Below the pieces are notes generated by a model. The model made no database searches, was not told the origin of the DNA, and worked only from the letters and a program-made list of their open reading frames with translations. A stretch of 64,000 bases of DNA from Hericium rajendrae (taxonomy: Eukaryota; Basidiomycota; Agaricomycetes; Russulales; Hericiaceae). The stretch is from positions 3,283,197 through 3,347,196 of the forward strand of contig CM065882.1 in the NCBI GenBank assembly GCA_033439255.1, written 5' to 3'. Below, piece after piece: positions 34,208-49,184 of this stretch. The position numbers were made by a program, and so were the translations under genes. Each line of letters begins with the position of its first letter. Positions within the stretch are counted from its first letter, which is position 1.

Positions 34208-34932
34208 CGCTCAATGCACACAGAATTCTGAATGTTTATGTCGAAGCTGGATGTGCTGCAGAGAAGGAACAGAAATGACGGCATCTCCGCAGTGCACGTG
34301 AGATGGCAAATAACGACAAATCCTTGCTTCCACAAAAAGTTCGAGGGCAGTCTCGTTTTGCATTCTTCGCCATCTCTATCAAGACCCCGCCTTATTTTCT
34401 GTGGTCTTCAGCTTCTGTGTTGTTCGGGATGGATCGTGATGTGCTCAAAAATGGCGTGAGGCTTCACACGACCCGTCTGTAGTACTTCGAAGTGAGCATT
34501 TCCCCTTCTTCATCCCCTTCCTGATGAATTGTTTGTAATTTGCGTTCGATGGTCGTCGGTCCTATACCAAAGGGGTGCACAGCCATGCGTCCTGGGGTCG
34601 ACGATATGAGACAACTACATACCCTGAACTTCTCATGCAATGTGGCATTCGACGTCAGTTTACTGATTGCTATTTTCAGACTATGCGCCTTCTGTGGTCC
34701 CTTCTACTTGCATCTAGCGCATGTGGGTGCACCTGCTCATGAGATCTTAGTTTCTAGAGGTTTTTGCTACGTTTTTTTAGTGTTGTAGACCGTAGAGAAT
34801 ATATGTTGTTTCTTTTTCCGAATTGATTATCTAATCGTAAGCAATAATGTCGATGACTTGGAAGCTGGACGCATACGCGTCGAGCCTCAATTGACATCTT
34901 CACGACCTGCTACCACTCCAGCCTCCATCGTA
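34208..34932. other. Intergenic, divergent 5' flanks
   Basis: Region between the PITH (minus) and UBX (plus) genes. Nothing recognised in it. Confidence 0.4.
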
Positions 34933-35978
34933 ATGAGTACAGAGCCTAGTCCACCACCACAAACTACAGGGGCGCAATCTTCAGCGACAAATTCGGCCGG
35001 GAGCTCTGAGGCATCGTCTTTCAAAGTCTACAACCCACCCCGAATAGATCCTGCCATCCGTCGTGCGTGTCCTCGAGTGATGTCAATTAGAACCTACTGA
35101 TACTTTCTGGACGGTCTATTCAAATGCATCTACGGTAGATGAACTGCCTGATGACTATTTCACGCCATCCACCGCCGATCTGAAGGCCGCACAAGCCTCG
35201 CTCCATGCCCGTACCCAGGCTCTTACAAATGTCCCCTTTCAAACACGGGCAGTAAGAGAGCTGAGTTTGAAGGCGAAGCACGAGAGATGGCCAAAGGTCT
35301 GAATCTGCATCCTAAATCATATCGCCCTGCTGACCTTGTGCAAAGACCACGATCCGCGTACGATTTACGGACCGTACGCAGTTGGAGACGACATTCGCGT
35401 CGACTGATAAGATTCGTTCGGTGTACGCCTTTGTGCGGAGCTCGCTACGGGAAGATGTCAAAACCACCAAGTTTATCCTGTGTGCGTCCCCTTGCTTGCA
35501 TCCTCCTATGGCATGACAGGGTTAACTGGTATTGATCTATAGACCAGACTCCGCCGAAACGCGACCTCAAAGTATCTGACCCCAGTGTCCGCGACCTGTC
35601 ACTTCTGGAACTGCAACTCGCACCTTCATCCGTCCTGATGCTCAGGTTCGAAGACGTTGCGCTGAATGGTGGGTGTAATCAGATCAGTTCAATTGCCGGA
35701 CAGTAACAAGCAGTGTTTCAGGCACGGAATATCCTGCACCTCTGGCCCCGTCATTCCTTGAACGTGCAGAAGATCTCCCAGCTCCAATCAGTTATGATGC
35801 CCCCAGACCACAATCCCCTTCGGAGAGCTCCTCTTCCTCGACAACGAACAAGAGCGCGAGTACGAGTGGAACGACGGGTGGTGAGAAGAAGGTTCCGAAG
35901 TGGCTAAAGCTCGGAAGTACGTGACTCTGCACAACCTGTCTATTCGATTGCTTACGCACTTCGTTTCCAGAAAAGTAA
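34933..35978 (+). CDS. UBX-domain protein (TUG/ASPL-like, p97/Cdc48 cofactor)
   Basis: Six exons (34933-35062, 35139-35296, 35346-35481, 35543-35668, 35722-35916, 35971-35978) give 250 aa. After a Ser/Thr-rich N-terminus with FKVYNPPR, a helical stretch (DDYFTPSTADLKAAQASLHA) leads into the UBX fold: TIRVRFTDRTQLETTFASTD, SVYAFVRSSL, FILYQTPPKRDLK and ELQLAPSSVLMLRFED. Proteins of this type bind the Cdc48/p97 ATPase through the UBX surface loop. The C-terminus is Ser-rich and ends in VPKWLKLGKK, with the last two codons and the stop on an 8-nt exon. The start was chosen as the first ATG in frame; the N-terminus matches what I recall of agaric homologues. Confidence 0.85.
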
Positions 35979-36135
35979 AGTTGAGGTCGTCCCATGGATA
36001 ATTCTGATGTACCAAGCTGCTCTTGTCAGTATACTTGCACCATGTATCTCTATTGTCTGCATCTAGAGCTTGCCTCAGAAGTTTTAGGAGGTTTATCATG
36101 TTTTTTCGTTGTTTCCTTCAGTTTCCTCTATCTGT

Positions 36136-37671
36136 CTAATACATCGGAAAATTACGATCAACATCCTGAGACCATGCTTGTAGGCCCCCGATGAGGTCTT
36201 TCACCACAACGCCCGGAGCTGCCTCTCTCAGGGCACTTGCAGCGATCTGGGAATCGTTGCCCAGTCGACAAACCACATATATCTCTGACAGTGATGCCGC
36301 ATTGACTTCCACGTAGGTTGCAGGATTAGCGACAAGGTCATTTAGCGGAACATCTGCAGGTCTTAGTCTGAGATGATGCAGCAAAAAAACATTATTAATG
36401 ACATACGCTTGGACTCCGGCAGATGACAGATGCCAAATTCCGTCTTCGGTCTGACATCAATTATTCGAATGTTGCCATTACAGGCCAATGCAGCGCTAAG
36501 GTCCTATATGCACGTCGTCACGTTCACGAAAACTAATAGAGATGATGTACTGACCGAAGCACGTATCCTTGTATCCGCACTCCCTGGTATCAGCCCCAAC
36601 TTCTCCCAGTCCGGCCGCTCCCCGCCGCAAAACTGCACATAATCCAGATCTTCGATTTGACCGACCTTCTCGCCCTCGACGCCGCAAGCTGGACATGTCG
36701 GTCTTCGCGTTCTCAGCTTGATACTTCGAAAAGGCGGGAATCCCAGAGCAGAGTATATGAGCAGCGTTGGCTTTTCGTCTAAGCCCCACGAGTCAGACGA
36801 AACACAGAGAAGCATGGGTGAAGGACGGACCGTGCAAACCAGTGATAATCTTGATTGCCTCCAGAGCCTGCAGGTTGCCAATGATACCAGTCACGGCTCC
36901 AAGGATGCCCGTCTCTGCGCAGGACCCCGCCAGCTCAGGAGCCGGTGGCTTCGGGAACAGGCAACGGTAGCACGGGCCATCCCCGCCCAGATTGTACACG
37001 CAGAGCTGGCCCTCGTACTTCTGCGCCGCGCCGCTCACGAGCGGCTTCCCGAGGTGGACGGCAGTGTCGGAGAGCAGGTAGCGCGTTGGTGCGTTGTCGG
37101 TGCAGTCGAGGATGATGTCGTAGGGGCTGAGCAATGGGATGGCGTTCGCGGGGCGGAGGGCGGAGGCGATGGCGTCGATTTGGACGCGTGAGTTGATTCT
37201 GTGATTGGCTGAGGTCAGGCGATATGTTCGGTGAAAACATGGAGAATGCATAGTGACAGAACTCTTTGAGAGTTTCAGCAGCGGATTGGGCCTTGGGCAT
37301 TCCGAGGCGGGATTCGGTATGGAGGATTTGCCGTTGCAAATTTGAGAGCTCGACGACATCATGGTCAATTATCCCGATTCGCCCTTCATACAGAGAAAAG
37401 GTCAGGGACATGTTCGAGATTTCGCACAGAAAAGTCGCAGCATACCGACCCCTGCAGCAGCAAGATATTGAAGTGCTGGACAGCCAAGGCCACCCGCGCC
37501 TACGACGACGACGGAAGCTTGCTGCAATTTCAGCTGGCCTGCCATCAAATTTGAACATCTATTGAGCTATTGGCAGAATTTTAGACACATACCTGGTAGG
37601 CCGAAGCCATCTAGGATCATTTGCCGACCATAACGTCGGTAATCGTCAAGATGTCTTAGACTACTGTCCAT
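36136..37671 (-). CDS. UBA4: Uba4/MOCS3: E1-like adenylyltransferase with rhodanese domain
   Basis: Seven exons (37593-37671, 37446-37538, 37258-37383, 36831-37208, 36555-36778, 36407-36503, 36136-36353) give 404 aa. The N-terminus [19 protein letters not shown] and [17 protein letters not shown] form the ATP-binding E1 fold. [14 protein letters not shown] and the cysteine pair CYRC with a later CPACG are zinc ligands, and [16 protein letters not shown] follows. The C-terminal rhodanese domain has [12 protein letters not shown] and the active-site loop VCRLGNDSQ. Uba4 activates Urm1 for tRNA 2-thiolation and protein urmylation; MOCS3 also acts on molybdopterin synthase. It is head-to-head with APC10 with 196 bp between start codons. 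Confidence 0.95.
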
Positions 37672-37867
37672 CCCTGTTAACTGCATCGGTATCAAGCTAA
37701 GACTGAGACAATCATGTTGTCGTCATAAACCTACCGTTCGTAACACCTCTGTGTAAAGAGTCTGGATCCAATGTTCAAGGCCAGTCAGCGCGTAAAGGAT
37801 CCGGAGGCAAGAAACCAAGTCAGCATCGTCACTTCCGTCGCGTCGCGTCGCGCGTGCCATCCGCATC
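37672..37867. promoter_or_regulatory. Short bidirectional promoter, UBA4 / APC10
   Basis: Only 196 bp separate the start codons of two divergent genes, so the region must hold both core promoters. CGTCGCGTCGCG repeats occur near 37837-37848. Confidence 0.6.
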
Positions 37868-38746
37868 ATGTCTAGCGTCCCAACCTCCGTCGCAATCACC
37901 CCGAATACGATCAACGATGGCCTCCCTCTCGTCCACACAGGTACGCGCGCATCAGGCCTCGTTCAGCGAATTTACTCAAACCGCCACCATTATAGGACGA
38001 AAGCCGCCTGTTCTCCCATGGCCGGACATAGGCCACTTCGCGAAGTGGTCTGTCTCGTCTTTCAAGTTCGGCTTCGGGCCAGACTGTCTACAAGATGACG
38101 ACCCAGATACTTTCTGGCAGTGCGTATCGCACCATGAACTAGCTAATCTGATAGGAGGTTGACGATGTGCCCAGCTCGGATGGCCCACAACCGCACTTCG
38201 TGACCCTCGAGTTCCCGAGGAAAATGGCGATCCAGGTACGCACCTCGCACCCATACCCTTTCATCCTCCCTAACTAAGTTCTCTCCAGAAAATAAGCCTG
38301 TTCCTCTGCTTCCCGCAAGACGACTCCTACACGCCCGCGGCGCTCTCAGTCCGCGCGGGCACCAGCCCCGGCGATCTACAAGAGGTCCGCGCCGTGACCC
38401 TCGACAAGCCCGACGGCTGGATCACCTTCGACGTGTCCGCTGAGCCCGGGGACGACGGCGAGGGCTTGTGCGTGCATATTCACCTCTGACCTCAGAATCA
38501 CAAATTGATTGATGGTTCAGCAAACCGGTCCACGCATATATTCTCCAGGTCATCATCCTTACGAACCACATGAACGGCAAGGACACGCATGTCCGAGGGA
38601 TGCGGATATTGGGTCCTCTAGAGTGCGTTTTTTTACGCTCCCAGTAGTACCGAAAACCCTAACACCTCGTTAGGGACCAAGCATCGTGGGACGACCCATT
38701 CCCCTTTGTCACGCCCAAGTTCAAGATGTACGAGTACATCCGCTAG
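37868..38746 (+). CDS. APC10: Anaphase-promoting complex subunit 10 (Doc1)
   Basis: Six exons (37868-37940, 37996-38119, 38175-38235, 38289-38467, 38521-38622, 38674-38746) give 203 aa. The DOC domain is complete: DIGHFAKWSVSSFKFGFG, CLQDDDPDTFWHSDGPQPHF, VTLEFPRKMAIQK, LFLCFPQDDSYTP, LQVIILTNHMNGKDTHVRG and the tail FPFVTPKFKMYEYIR. Apc10 contributes to the degron receptor of the APC/C ubiquitin ligase. The first intron could instead be retained with a start at 37917, giving a different N-terminus; the spliced form was preferred for its GTACGC donor and family length. Confidence 0.95.
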
Positions 38747-38987
38747 CCCGGATTCTCTTTCTTCTTTTCTTCTAAAATACCGCATGTTGTCCGAAATAGA
38801 TCTTAGCACGCCGCATGTATAGTACCTCATTCCATCCAGCATCGAATAAACCAGTGAAACCAAAAATAAATTACACACAAGTACGGACAAGGTGCTCTAC
38901 AACATTAAACAACGGGGAACCGCACACCCATAAACACCATTACCACCGTACCCCATCCACAAGTACCTGCTCCTATCTATTACCGCC

Positions 38988-41900
38988 TTACGACCCTCTA
39001 TGTTGCGGAAGGACAGAATTGGCCGAATAATGATATTGCTCTTGCGCGGAAGATGGATATGCGTTGGTGCTCATTGCCTGTGCTGATCCGGCCTGGGTCT
39101 GGGGTTGACGAGCGGCCGGGAAGGACTGCTGCCACTGCTGTGATGGAGAGGGGGCAACGGGGGCATGAGAAGCGGGAGGCAAGCTGGTGCGATCATAGCT
39201 TGGGCCAGGGCCAGCCGAGCTGCGTTCGGCGCTGGAGTTGTAGTGGCCGTAGCCATTAAGAGGAGGGGCATTCCATGCCGCAGCCGCGCCAGCGGGCTGG
39301 TAGACTGGTTGTTGGACGGGCTGATGGGGGAGCTGCTGGATGGGTTGATGAGATGGGCCATCGGCGGATGATGGCCACGATGAACCATTAGGAACGTAAG
39401 GGCGATGTGCGAACTAGGCAACAAAATAACAATGAGCATACTCAGCAACCAGGGAAGAATTTGATGAGAACGCACCGACGCGACGGGCTGAGGCGTGCCA
39501 CGTTCTCCGCCCCGGGAATCCATACTATTGTGATAATCCGTAACCGACCTCGATGCCGCGCTAGTATCAACCCCATAGCTGGACGACGGATATCCCTGGG
39601 CGGGCGTGAAGGGCTGCGCCTGTGCTACAGGCGTTCTCGAGAACCCTTGTTGCTGGGGCTGATAATGCGTAAATGTAATGGCAGTGTGGGATGGGTGTGT
39701 TCTGGACGGTATAGAGGACGACGCTGGAAAGGGCTGGTAGGAGTTCGGTTGGCCCTGGCCATAGCTACCATAAGGCATCTGACCCGAGCCAGACGGTTGA
39801 GCATAGCCTGTTGGGTAGCCACGAGCTGAGCCATTGTGTTGCATGGTCGCATATGCACTGCTGCGGCAGCGCTTGCATATGAACTCCTCGACATCCCAGT
39901 TGCGCTTCTTCCGACCAGCTGCGCGGTCGGCGTAATCGTGACATGCGATATGCTGCCACTTGCCGCACCGACCGCAGCAGAGCAGAGGTACGCCATCGTC
40001 CTAACCACGAGAACACTTGATTAACGAGGAAAAGCCAGCCAGAGCAAGACGATCAGACCTTATTAATGCCATGTCGGTAACATATCTCGCAATCCAGCTC
40101 CCAGTCCTCTGTTGAAGACGGGGTCCGCGACCCGCTTGCTGTCGGCGGAGCAGCCGCCTTTGAAGGAGAGGGACGCGATGGACGCGCTGCCTTCCGAGCT
40201 CGAGGGGCGGGGGCGGGCGACTCGTCTGCCTCGACGTCGATGGGCGTGCTAACAGCGCTAGAACTGGACGATGAATCAGTCTTACTAGTGAGTCGTGTAC
40301 ATAGAACAGGACACGAACCTGGCACCGCCCTCCACCTTGGCCATCTCTCTCTGCCGAATCCTCTCCTCCCGTTCTTCGCGATCGCGCCTTCGCTTCTCCC
40401 TTGCGCTCTCCCTCTTCTCGCGCTCCTCTTCCTCCTTCCTAGCCCGGGCCTCTGCCCTCCGCGCACGGCCCATCTTCTCTTCCTCTTCTGCTTGACGCTG
40501 AATGGCAAGCCTCTGTTCCTCCTTTTCTGTCTCCTTCATGGCCAGCCGAGACGAACGCTTGCGATGGCTAACAGCTTCTTCCAAGCGTTTCTGACGCTCG
40601 ATTTCCTGGAAGAAGATACAATGTTAGGCGTAAATCTGGGAACGTGTAGCAGTTCGAGACGAACCCGAAGCTCCTCGACTATGCTGGGTACGATGTACTG
40701 TGATAACACTTTGTAAAGCGCCTTCTCCGTATAATGCGTCGCGTTCTCGAACCGTTCCGCGATGTGTTCCCATTCGGACAACGTTACGCACAGCTGAGAC
40801 AAAATCAATTTAATCAATTTGAGCACATATATCGGACGGTCGTAGCAGTGGTGACTTACCGTCTCCCATTCGATGAAATCATCTGGCGGCCGCCACTCGG
40901 GCTCCGGCTCCTCGGCAGGCTCTGTATCCTCTACGGTCTCGGGTTCAGGTTCAGGCTCGAAAGCCTCGTCCTTGACCGCCGCCCCACGCTTGGTACGAGC
41001 ACCTTTTCGGCCGCCCTTCCCGTTCGCGGCCCGCTTAGACTTCGCCACGGGCAGTTTTTCCTCTTCTTCCTCTGCATCCTCCTCAGGTTCGCTCAGCTCA
41101 GTCAACTCGCTCACCGACTCATCATCGCTCTCCAACCCCGTCTTGGGCACCGTCACCGTGTCAACCACTTTACCCTTTCCCTTCCGACCCTCTGTCTTAC
41201 CGTCCTCGACACCCTCCATCAACCATTCATCAGGTATTTCCTGCCACTCCTCGTCCTCATCCCTCCGTCCCGAGCTCCTCAATCGCGCACTCGCCCGCGT
41301 CCCTGGGGTCGCAGGTGGCGGACCCCGTGTTTTTCGGGGGCTGCTCCTCGTCGGGGCTGCGGAGCCGCTAAATTCCCCATCTGCATCGCCGTCAACAGCA
41401 GCCGCAGGGCCCCTGCGCCCCTTCCTCCCCTCCATTGCGGCCTGTCGTTTCAGCTCCGCCAGCTCCTTCGCCTGCAGATCAAGCTTCAGATTTGCCTGCG
41501 TCTTCGCCGCGCGCGACCCACGGCCCGACGGCGTCTCTTCAACAGCCACTGCAGCAGCGCCCTTGCGTGTACTCCGTGCCGGAATCTTGATTTTAGTCGG
41601 CGTGGCTACAGGGGCAGCCTTGCGCTTTTTGTGCGACGGCGTGGGCGCGGCCTCAGAAAATTCTTCCTCGTCGGCGACGGGAGCGGGACGCTTGGATTTC
41701 TTGAAGGCGGCTGATTTTGCGGCGGGACGCTTACGCTTGAGCGTTTTCGGAGGTTTTGGCGGCATGCGCTGGATCCAGAGGCGGTCGGCTGATGGGGGTA
41801 TATAGTAGGTGGGAGAAGGACGGTGGAGGGCGAAATACGACTTACCACCAATGAGCCAGTATGCATTTGATTTGGAATCATAGCCAATGGGTTCAATGCG

Positions 41901-42962
41901 CTGATAGACGGGAATAGGATAAGGGACAGCATCAGTATTGAGTATATGTGGCCATAGGTGCCAGGCCCTGTGGTTGAGAAATAAGTTCTGCGCACCCATT
42001 GAGCAGTCTCATCATCATCCTTCATAAGTTGCCTAAGCCTCGCCGGCTTGTGAAACTGCCACTCCGTCAGCAGCCACATCGAGTTGAGCTTCTCGAGCAT
42101 CGGGAGCTGTAGCCAATCTTTACTCTCTTCGACGGGCTCGTTCTCGCCTTTGGGTACTTCTACGGCAACAGAGGAGGTTGCACGCGTCTCGGCTTTGAGA
42201 GAGCGGAGTTCGGTCTCAGCGCGAGACATGGATGGTTCTAGAGTGGATTCCTTGATATGAGAGTCGATATTCACAGAGGCATCCTCTATACTAGTTTGCT
42301 CTCGTGAAGGTTCCGCAGATATCTCGGGCTCTGGTTTTGCAGTTTGTTCTGGCTCTTCTTTGGGCTCCTGTTCCTGTTCTCGCTCTTGTTCCTCGGGCTC
42401 AGGAGAGGGCGTTGGCAAAGACACGATAGGTTCCGGGCCTATTGGGTTGGCCTGCGGGTCACGCTTCGCATACTGCTTGCGCAGAGAAGTTTGCCAGTTC
42501 TCGAGTCTGCAGCAAGACAGTGAAAACATGTGGGATGGGAATAGGGTTGTAGTACTCACGTAAGTCTGCGGTCGGGCGACAGGGTGTACAATAGTCTGTG
42601 CATGATACGCGGTAGTACGATAGACGTCGAGCGCGTCAAATCGTCCTCGACGTCCTGAGGGAGAATGCGGGGATCAGTACGCTGTGCCACCCTGCCAGTG
42701 TGCGCAGGTGGCCCAGAGACGCGAAATGGGACGCGATGGACACGTGAAATGGACAGACCGTTAAAGTGACGTCCGGCATGGCGAGGAGGGGCGCAAAGGT
42801 GTAGAAGAACTGGGAGAAGGCCGCCCACTTCCATTGTCGTCTGAGGAGGGCAACCTCAGCATGGAAAGGGTCGTCGGATGTGGGAAGAGCAGAGAGGTCT
42901 CTAAGTGGTGTGGATGCCGCAGGAGTCGCGAGCGCGACGGCGGAGGCGGTTCGACGGGGCAT
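38988..42962 (-). CDS. DDT-WHIM-PHD chromatin factor (RSF1/CECR2-like)
   Basis: Ten exons (42759-42962, 42560-42654, 41996-42506, 41846-41900, 40860-41788, 40665-40793, 40319-40605, 40059-40284, 39476-40000, 38988-39413) give 1128 aa. The N-terminus (WKWAAFSQFFYTFAPLL, EDDLTRSTSIVLPRIMHRLL) looks like a DDT domain. LRQLMKDDDETAQW and IEPIGYDSKSNAYWLIGADR form a WHIM-like motif. A long basic and acidic region, a Glu/Arg coiled coil (near residues 700-770) and one PHD finger (CEICYR...CCGRCGKWQHIAC...FICKRC, C4HC3) follow, then a Gln/Tyr/Pro-rich tail. This domain order is that of ISWI-partner proteins which read histone tails. Orthology to a named yeast subunit is not claimed. Confidence 0.82.
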
Positions 42963-43259
42963 CGGGCGCAGCGGCGTTATTCGAAGGAAAGACGAATTCG
43001 GACAGAGGCGAGCCTCAATGACGGCCGTCGAGTCCCTCGAGGAGCACCGCACGAGTCCAAAGATATAGGTATTTAGTGCGTTGGTTGCAGATGACTGGAG
43101 GCCAGTGCCGAGCGTCGGCGAATGGGATGGACGATGAGGACAGGGTGTCGGAGGACGTCAAGGACGGCGAGCGGGAGGAGCACGCCCAATTCAGATTCAC
43201 AACTGTCCTTATCGGCAATCACCGAGATTGTACAGACTCCGCTACGCTAGCTACCCCGC

Positions 43260-44110
43260 TTAGTCAGCATTCATCGTGCCTTCTCCCTCCTTCTTCAGCC
43301 GTTTTTTCAGCCGTCCCCGAGCCGACTTGCTCAGCGTTCGTTTCTGAGGCTGTTGATGTCTACCGCCACAACAGAAAGGTCAGCTTACAGCCGTTTTTTC
43401 CCTGCAGTTTTCACTCACGTGCGACCTTGCTGTGCAAGCGCGGGGATCTCTTTTCGGCACAATGTCACCCTCATGAACGCCGTCTTCTCGATCCTCACAC
43501 TGTCCATACATTCGAGTCAGTGTATTGCAAACAATTTCTGAAACACGCACTTCTTGGTGCCTTCCAAAGCCCGTCTAATTGCTTCCGCCCGGTCTTCCTC
43601 GTTGCCGTCTTGCGTGTTCTCGTCATCTAGGACACCGATTTCGTTGTACTGATGCAGCCCGCTCATCTGCGTAGCCTGCTTCGAGTCCATCTGCTTCAAA
43701 TATTCCCTCTTGATGATCTCGACCACAGATACCAGGCGTGGAATTAGGCTCGTTGATGCATGCAGCTTCTTGGCATTCTTGGATCGACCATCTTGCTTCG
43801 GGGTTTCGTCGCGTGTGTCCGCGTTTTCAGTCGCAGTAGCACCATTTGTCTCTTCTGCTTGCTTGGATTTGTCCTTTGCTATCGGAAGGGTGTGAAATAC
43901 AAGTGCTTTTTCCTCGTTTGCCTATGAGAGATATGCAGTCCCTAGAATTGAACGTTGTGTACGAAACAACGTCTAGAGACGCACCTCAAAGAATTCGAGT
44001 GCAAAATCAACCCATGAATTGATCTTTCCATGGTTAGTTATGCGAATCTCATGAGCCTCAACTGGCTGGTCCTCCTGGGCAATCTCGACGTCCTGCGGCT
44101 CTGTAGACAT
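43260..44110 (-). CDS. Alba-domain protein, RNase P/MRP Rpp25/Pop6-like
   Basis: Four exons (43985-44110, 43551-43921, 43419-43493, 43260-43359) give 223 aa. After a short acidic start, IRITNHGKINSWVDFALEFF is an Alba-like first strand and helix. TSLIPRLVSVVEIIKREYLK is the second conserved helix, and FMRVTLCRKEIPALAQ the last strands. The tail is Lys/Arg-rich (LSKSARGRLKKRLKKEG). Eukaryotic Alba proteins of this type are RNA-binding subunits of RNase P and RNase MRP. An insert rich in Lys, Thr and Asp sits between strands 1 and 2. Assignment rests on the pattern of conserved blocks. Confidence 0.7.
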
Positions 44111-44499
44111 AGCTGAATGAACGCGCCTACAGGCGAAATTGGGTTGGTGTGGGTTGAAAATCCAAAAAAAAAGGGAGGTTGGAGTTCACTGTAGTCTTTG
44201 ACAAAGACGCAACAATTATGAGTAAAAGGTTATGGATCGTGCTCGTGCTCGACGTTTGTGGTCACCGACGTCGTGGTCGCGGGTCACGGTGCGCGACGCG
44301 TCGGGCGCCTGTTTTATCGACGCGTCCCAGTCTGGCGCCAGTCGATTCGCACGATTGTTTTCTTCGTAAGTCCATGAATCCCATCTGTGAGGTTCTTGCT
44401 CAAAACTTTCACCAGTGCTCGGTGGGAGTTTTCATTTGAACATATCACAGATTCCCCAGATACTTCAAGTGTCGACACGCAGATCGCTTTCATTTCACA
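44111..44499. promoter_or_regulatory. Divergent 5' region, Alba gene / hydrolase
   Basis: These 389 bp lie between opposing start codons and contain GACGCG-type repeats at 44293-44328. No TATA box is obvious. Confidence 0.4.
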
Positions 44500-45666
44500 A
44501 TGTCAAGCCCGATCCAGGATACCCGAATGTCGACCTACACATACAACGTCGCCGGTCTTCCCGTGCACGTCCACTACCCTCCCTCTCTCGTCTCCTCTGC
44601 TACTTTTAGCACTGGCGCGCCTGCCTTGACCGCAGGGAAGCCGATCTCCGTGCTGATCTTCCTGCATGGTCGTCTTTCCCGGTCGGGACATAGAATGATG
44701 GTCGACACTGCCCGCGATGCGTTTCAATTTGCGGAAGACAAGAAACAGGCCGGCCAGGAGCAGAGAGAGTTCGTAGTGGTCACTTTCGTAGGTGTATTTG
44801 GGATGATGTGCTTGGACGTGTCTTGATTGAATCTCAAGGATCACCGCAACCACGGCGAAAGGACGGTCGATCCTCTTGGCAATGAGGGATGGACGAAGGA
44901 CCCAGAAAAAGAGAAACATAACGAGCGGCACGCGTACGTTTTTCCTTCCGCCTGTAGATCTTAAATTTCGCTGATCGCACATCCATCATCAAGGATCGAC
45001 ATGTACGGCCTGCAGAGTGGGTATTCTTACAACCGACCTCTTTGCAACGGCTAACCTATCCTTTTCAGCTGGCACCGCGCGCGACGTCTCCTTCGTCATT
45101 GACTTCCTCCCTGCCTACCTCTTCCCGAACGATGAGCGCACCGTCGCCGAGTGGGTCGTCAGCGGCATCAGCCTCGGCGGACACTCTACCTGGCTCGTCC
45201 TCGCCCACGGCATGTCTCCCCTCATTCCTATTTTACCTTAGCCTAATCTCATCACCACAACACAGAACCCCGCGTCCGCATCGGCATCCCCATCATCGGC
45301 TGCCCGGACTACCACCGCCTCATCGGCCCGCGCGCCACATACCACGGCCTCGCCCTCGCGCCGCCGACACTCCCCTTGAGCCTCCGCGCGCTCATCGCGC
45401 AGCACGACCCGCCTGCCGCCCCCGCGTCCACGTGGGCCGGCAAGCGCATCCTCGTACTCTCCGGGAAGGAGGACTCCATCGTGCCGTGGGACGCGTCGCG
45501 CGCGTTCGTGGACGCGCTCGACGTCGGGCCCGCGGGGCGCAAGGAGGTGCAGGTGCTCGCGGGCTTTGGGCACGAGTATCCGCCCGTGATGCGCGCGGAG
45601 CTGATCAGGTTCTTCTGGGAGGAGGCGCTGGTGGCGTCGAAGGGCGCAGGCGCGGCGCATCTCTGA
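44500..45666 (+). CDS. Alpha/beta hydrolase (esterase/dienelactone-hydrolase-like)
   Basis: Five exons (44500-44787, 44839-44933, 44994-45016, 45069-45209, 45266-45666) give 315 aa. The fold is visible as ISVLIFLHGRLSRSG (oxyanion strand), FDHRNHGER, VSGISLGGHSTW with nucleophile Ser in GISLGG, KRILVLSGKEDSIVPWD carrying the likely acid, and a late His in GFGHEYPP. There is no signal peptide. The third exon is only 23 nt. The fourth intron has a GC-AG form (GCATGT donor), since no GT donor restores the frame. The substrate is unknown. Confidence 0.8.
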
Positions 45667-46393
45667 GGATGTTGGCGGTTGGTCTAGAAAGTATGTCCGT
45701 GTGTATTTGTATACCAACTCTTTTGGTACTGTAGAGGTACGTACGGTCATCCGTTACTTACCTGCTCCTGGTGCCTTTTCGCGCTTGTCTTCCGCTAAAA
45801 GTCGTTGTTGGAATACTATCCTCAAATGTACACGTCTTGTATTCATGCGGCACAAGTTGTCGAGAGAACAAAAACGAGAGGAAGCAATCTACCGGGGCAA
45901 CATATCCGAACTGCTATTTCCGAGCTGAAGAAGCACTTACTCAAAGGTCGCAATGGTAGATTGCCAGCTTTGCTCCAACTCGTCATCTTTCTCCCGCCAC
46001 GCAGATCGAATCAAGTGGCAGTTGGCGAAGTACTGACCGGCTGTTGCAATGCGGCCTCGACGCATCGATGAATACTTACCAAACTTTCAAGTCACATCTT
46101 CCACTGTCATGAGGACATCATCTCAAGCACACATTCAAAATATGGAAACAACAAATGCATGGATCCATCATCTCAAGCACACATTCAAAATATGGAAACA
46201 ATAAATGCATGGATCCATGACATGTAAGCATGCGAATTACAAGAATCTAAGCGAATATAAAAATGCCATGAGGTGCTCTAAGAGAATGCGACATGCGAGA
46301 GCAGAAGCATATCAGGTACAGGCAGCGAAACACATGTCCAAAGCGCACATACACCGGACAGAAACGAACGACTGGGCTTGCGAAGCGAAGTGC
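45667..46393. other. Convergent 3' intergenic region with tandem repeat
   Basis: Between the hydrolase and DBP2 3' ends; contains the 50-bp tandem duplication at 46116-46215, probably in the DBP2 3' UTR. Confidence 0.5.
46116..46215. repeat. Two tandem copies of a 50-bp unit
   Basis: 46116-46165 and 46166-46215 are identical except for one base. Each unit starts CATCATCTCAAGCACACATT and ends ATGCATGGATC. Confidence 0.95.

Positions 46394-49184
<2,791 letters not shown>

Noticed and set aside
40734-41805. Two long plus-strand open frames (326 and 310 codons)
   Set aside because: They lie antisense to exon 5 of the PHD protein. High G/C at third positions there keeps opposite frames open; the minus frame carries the recognisable domains and splice sites.
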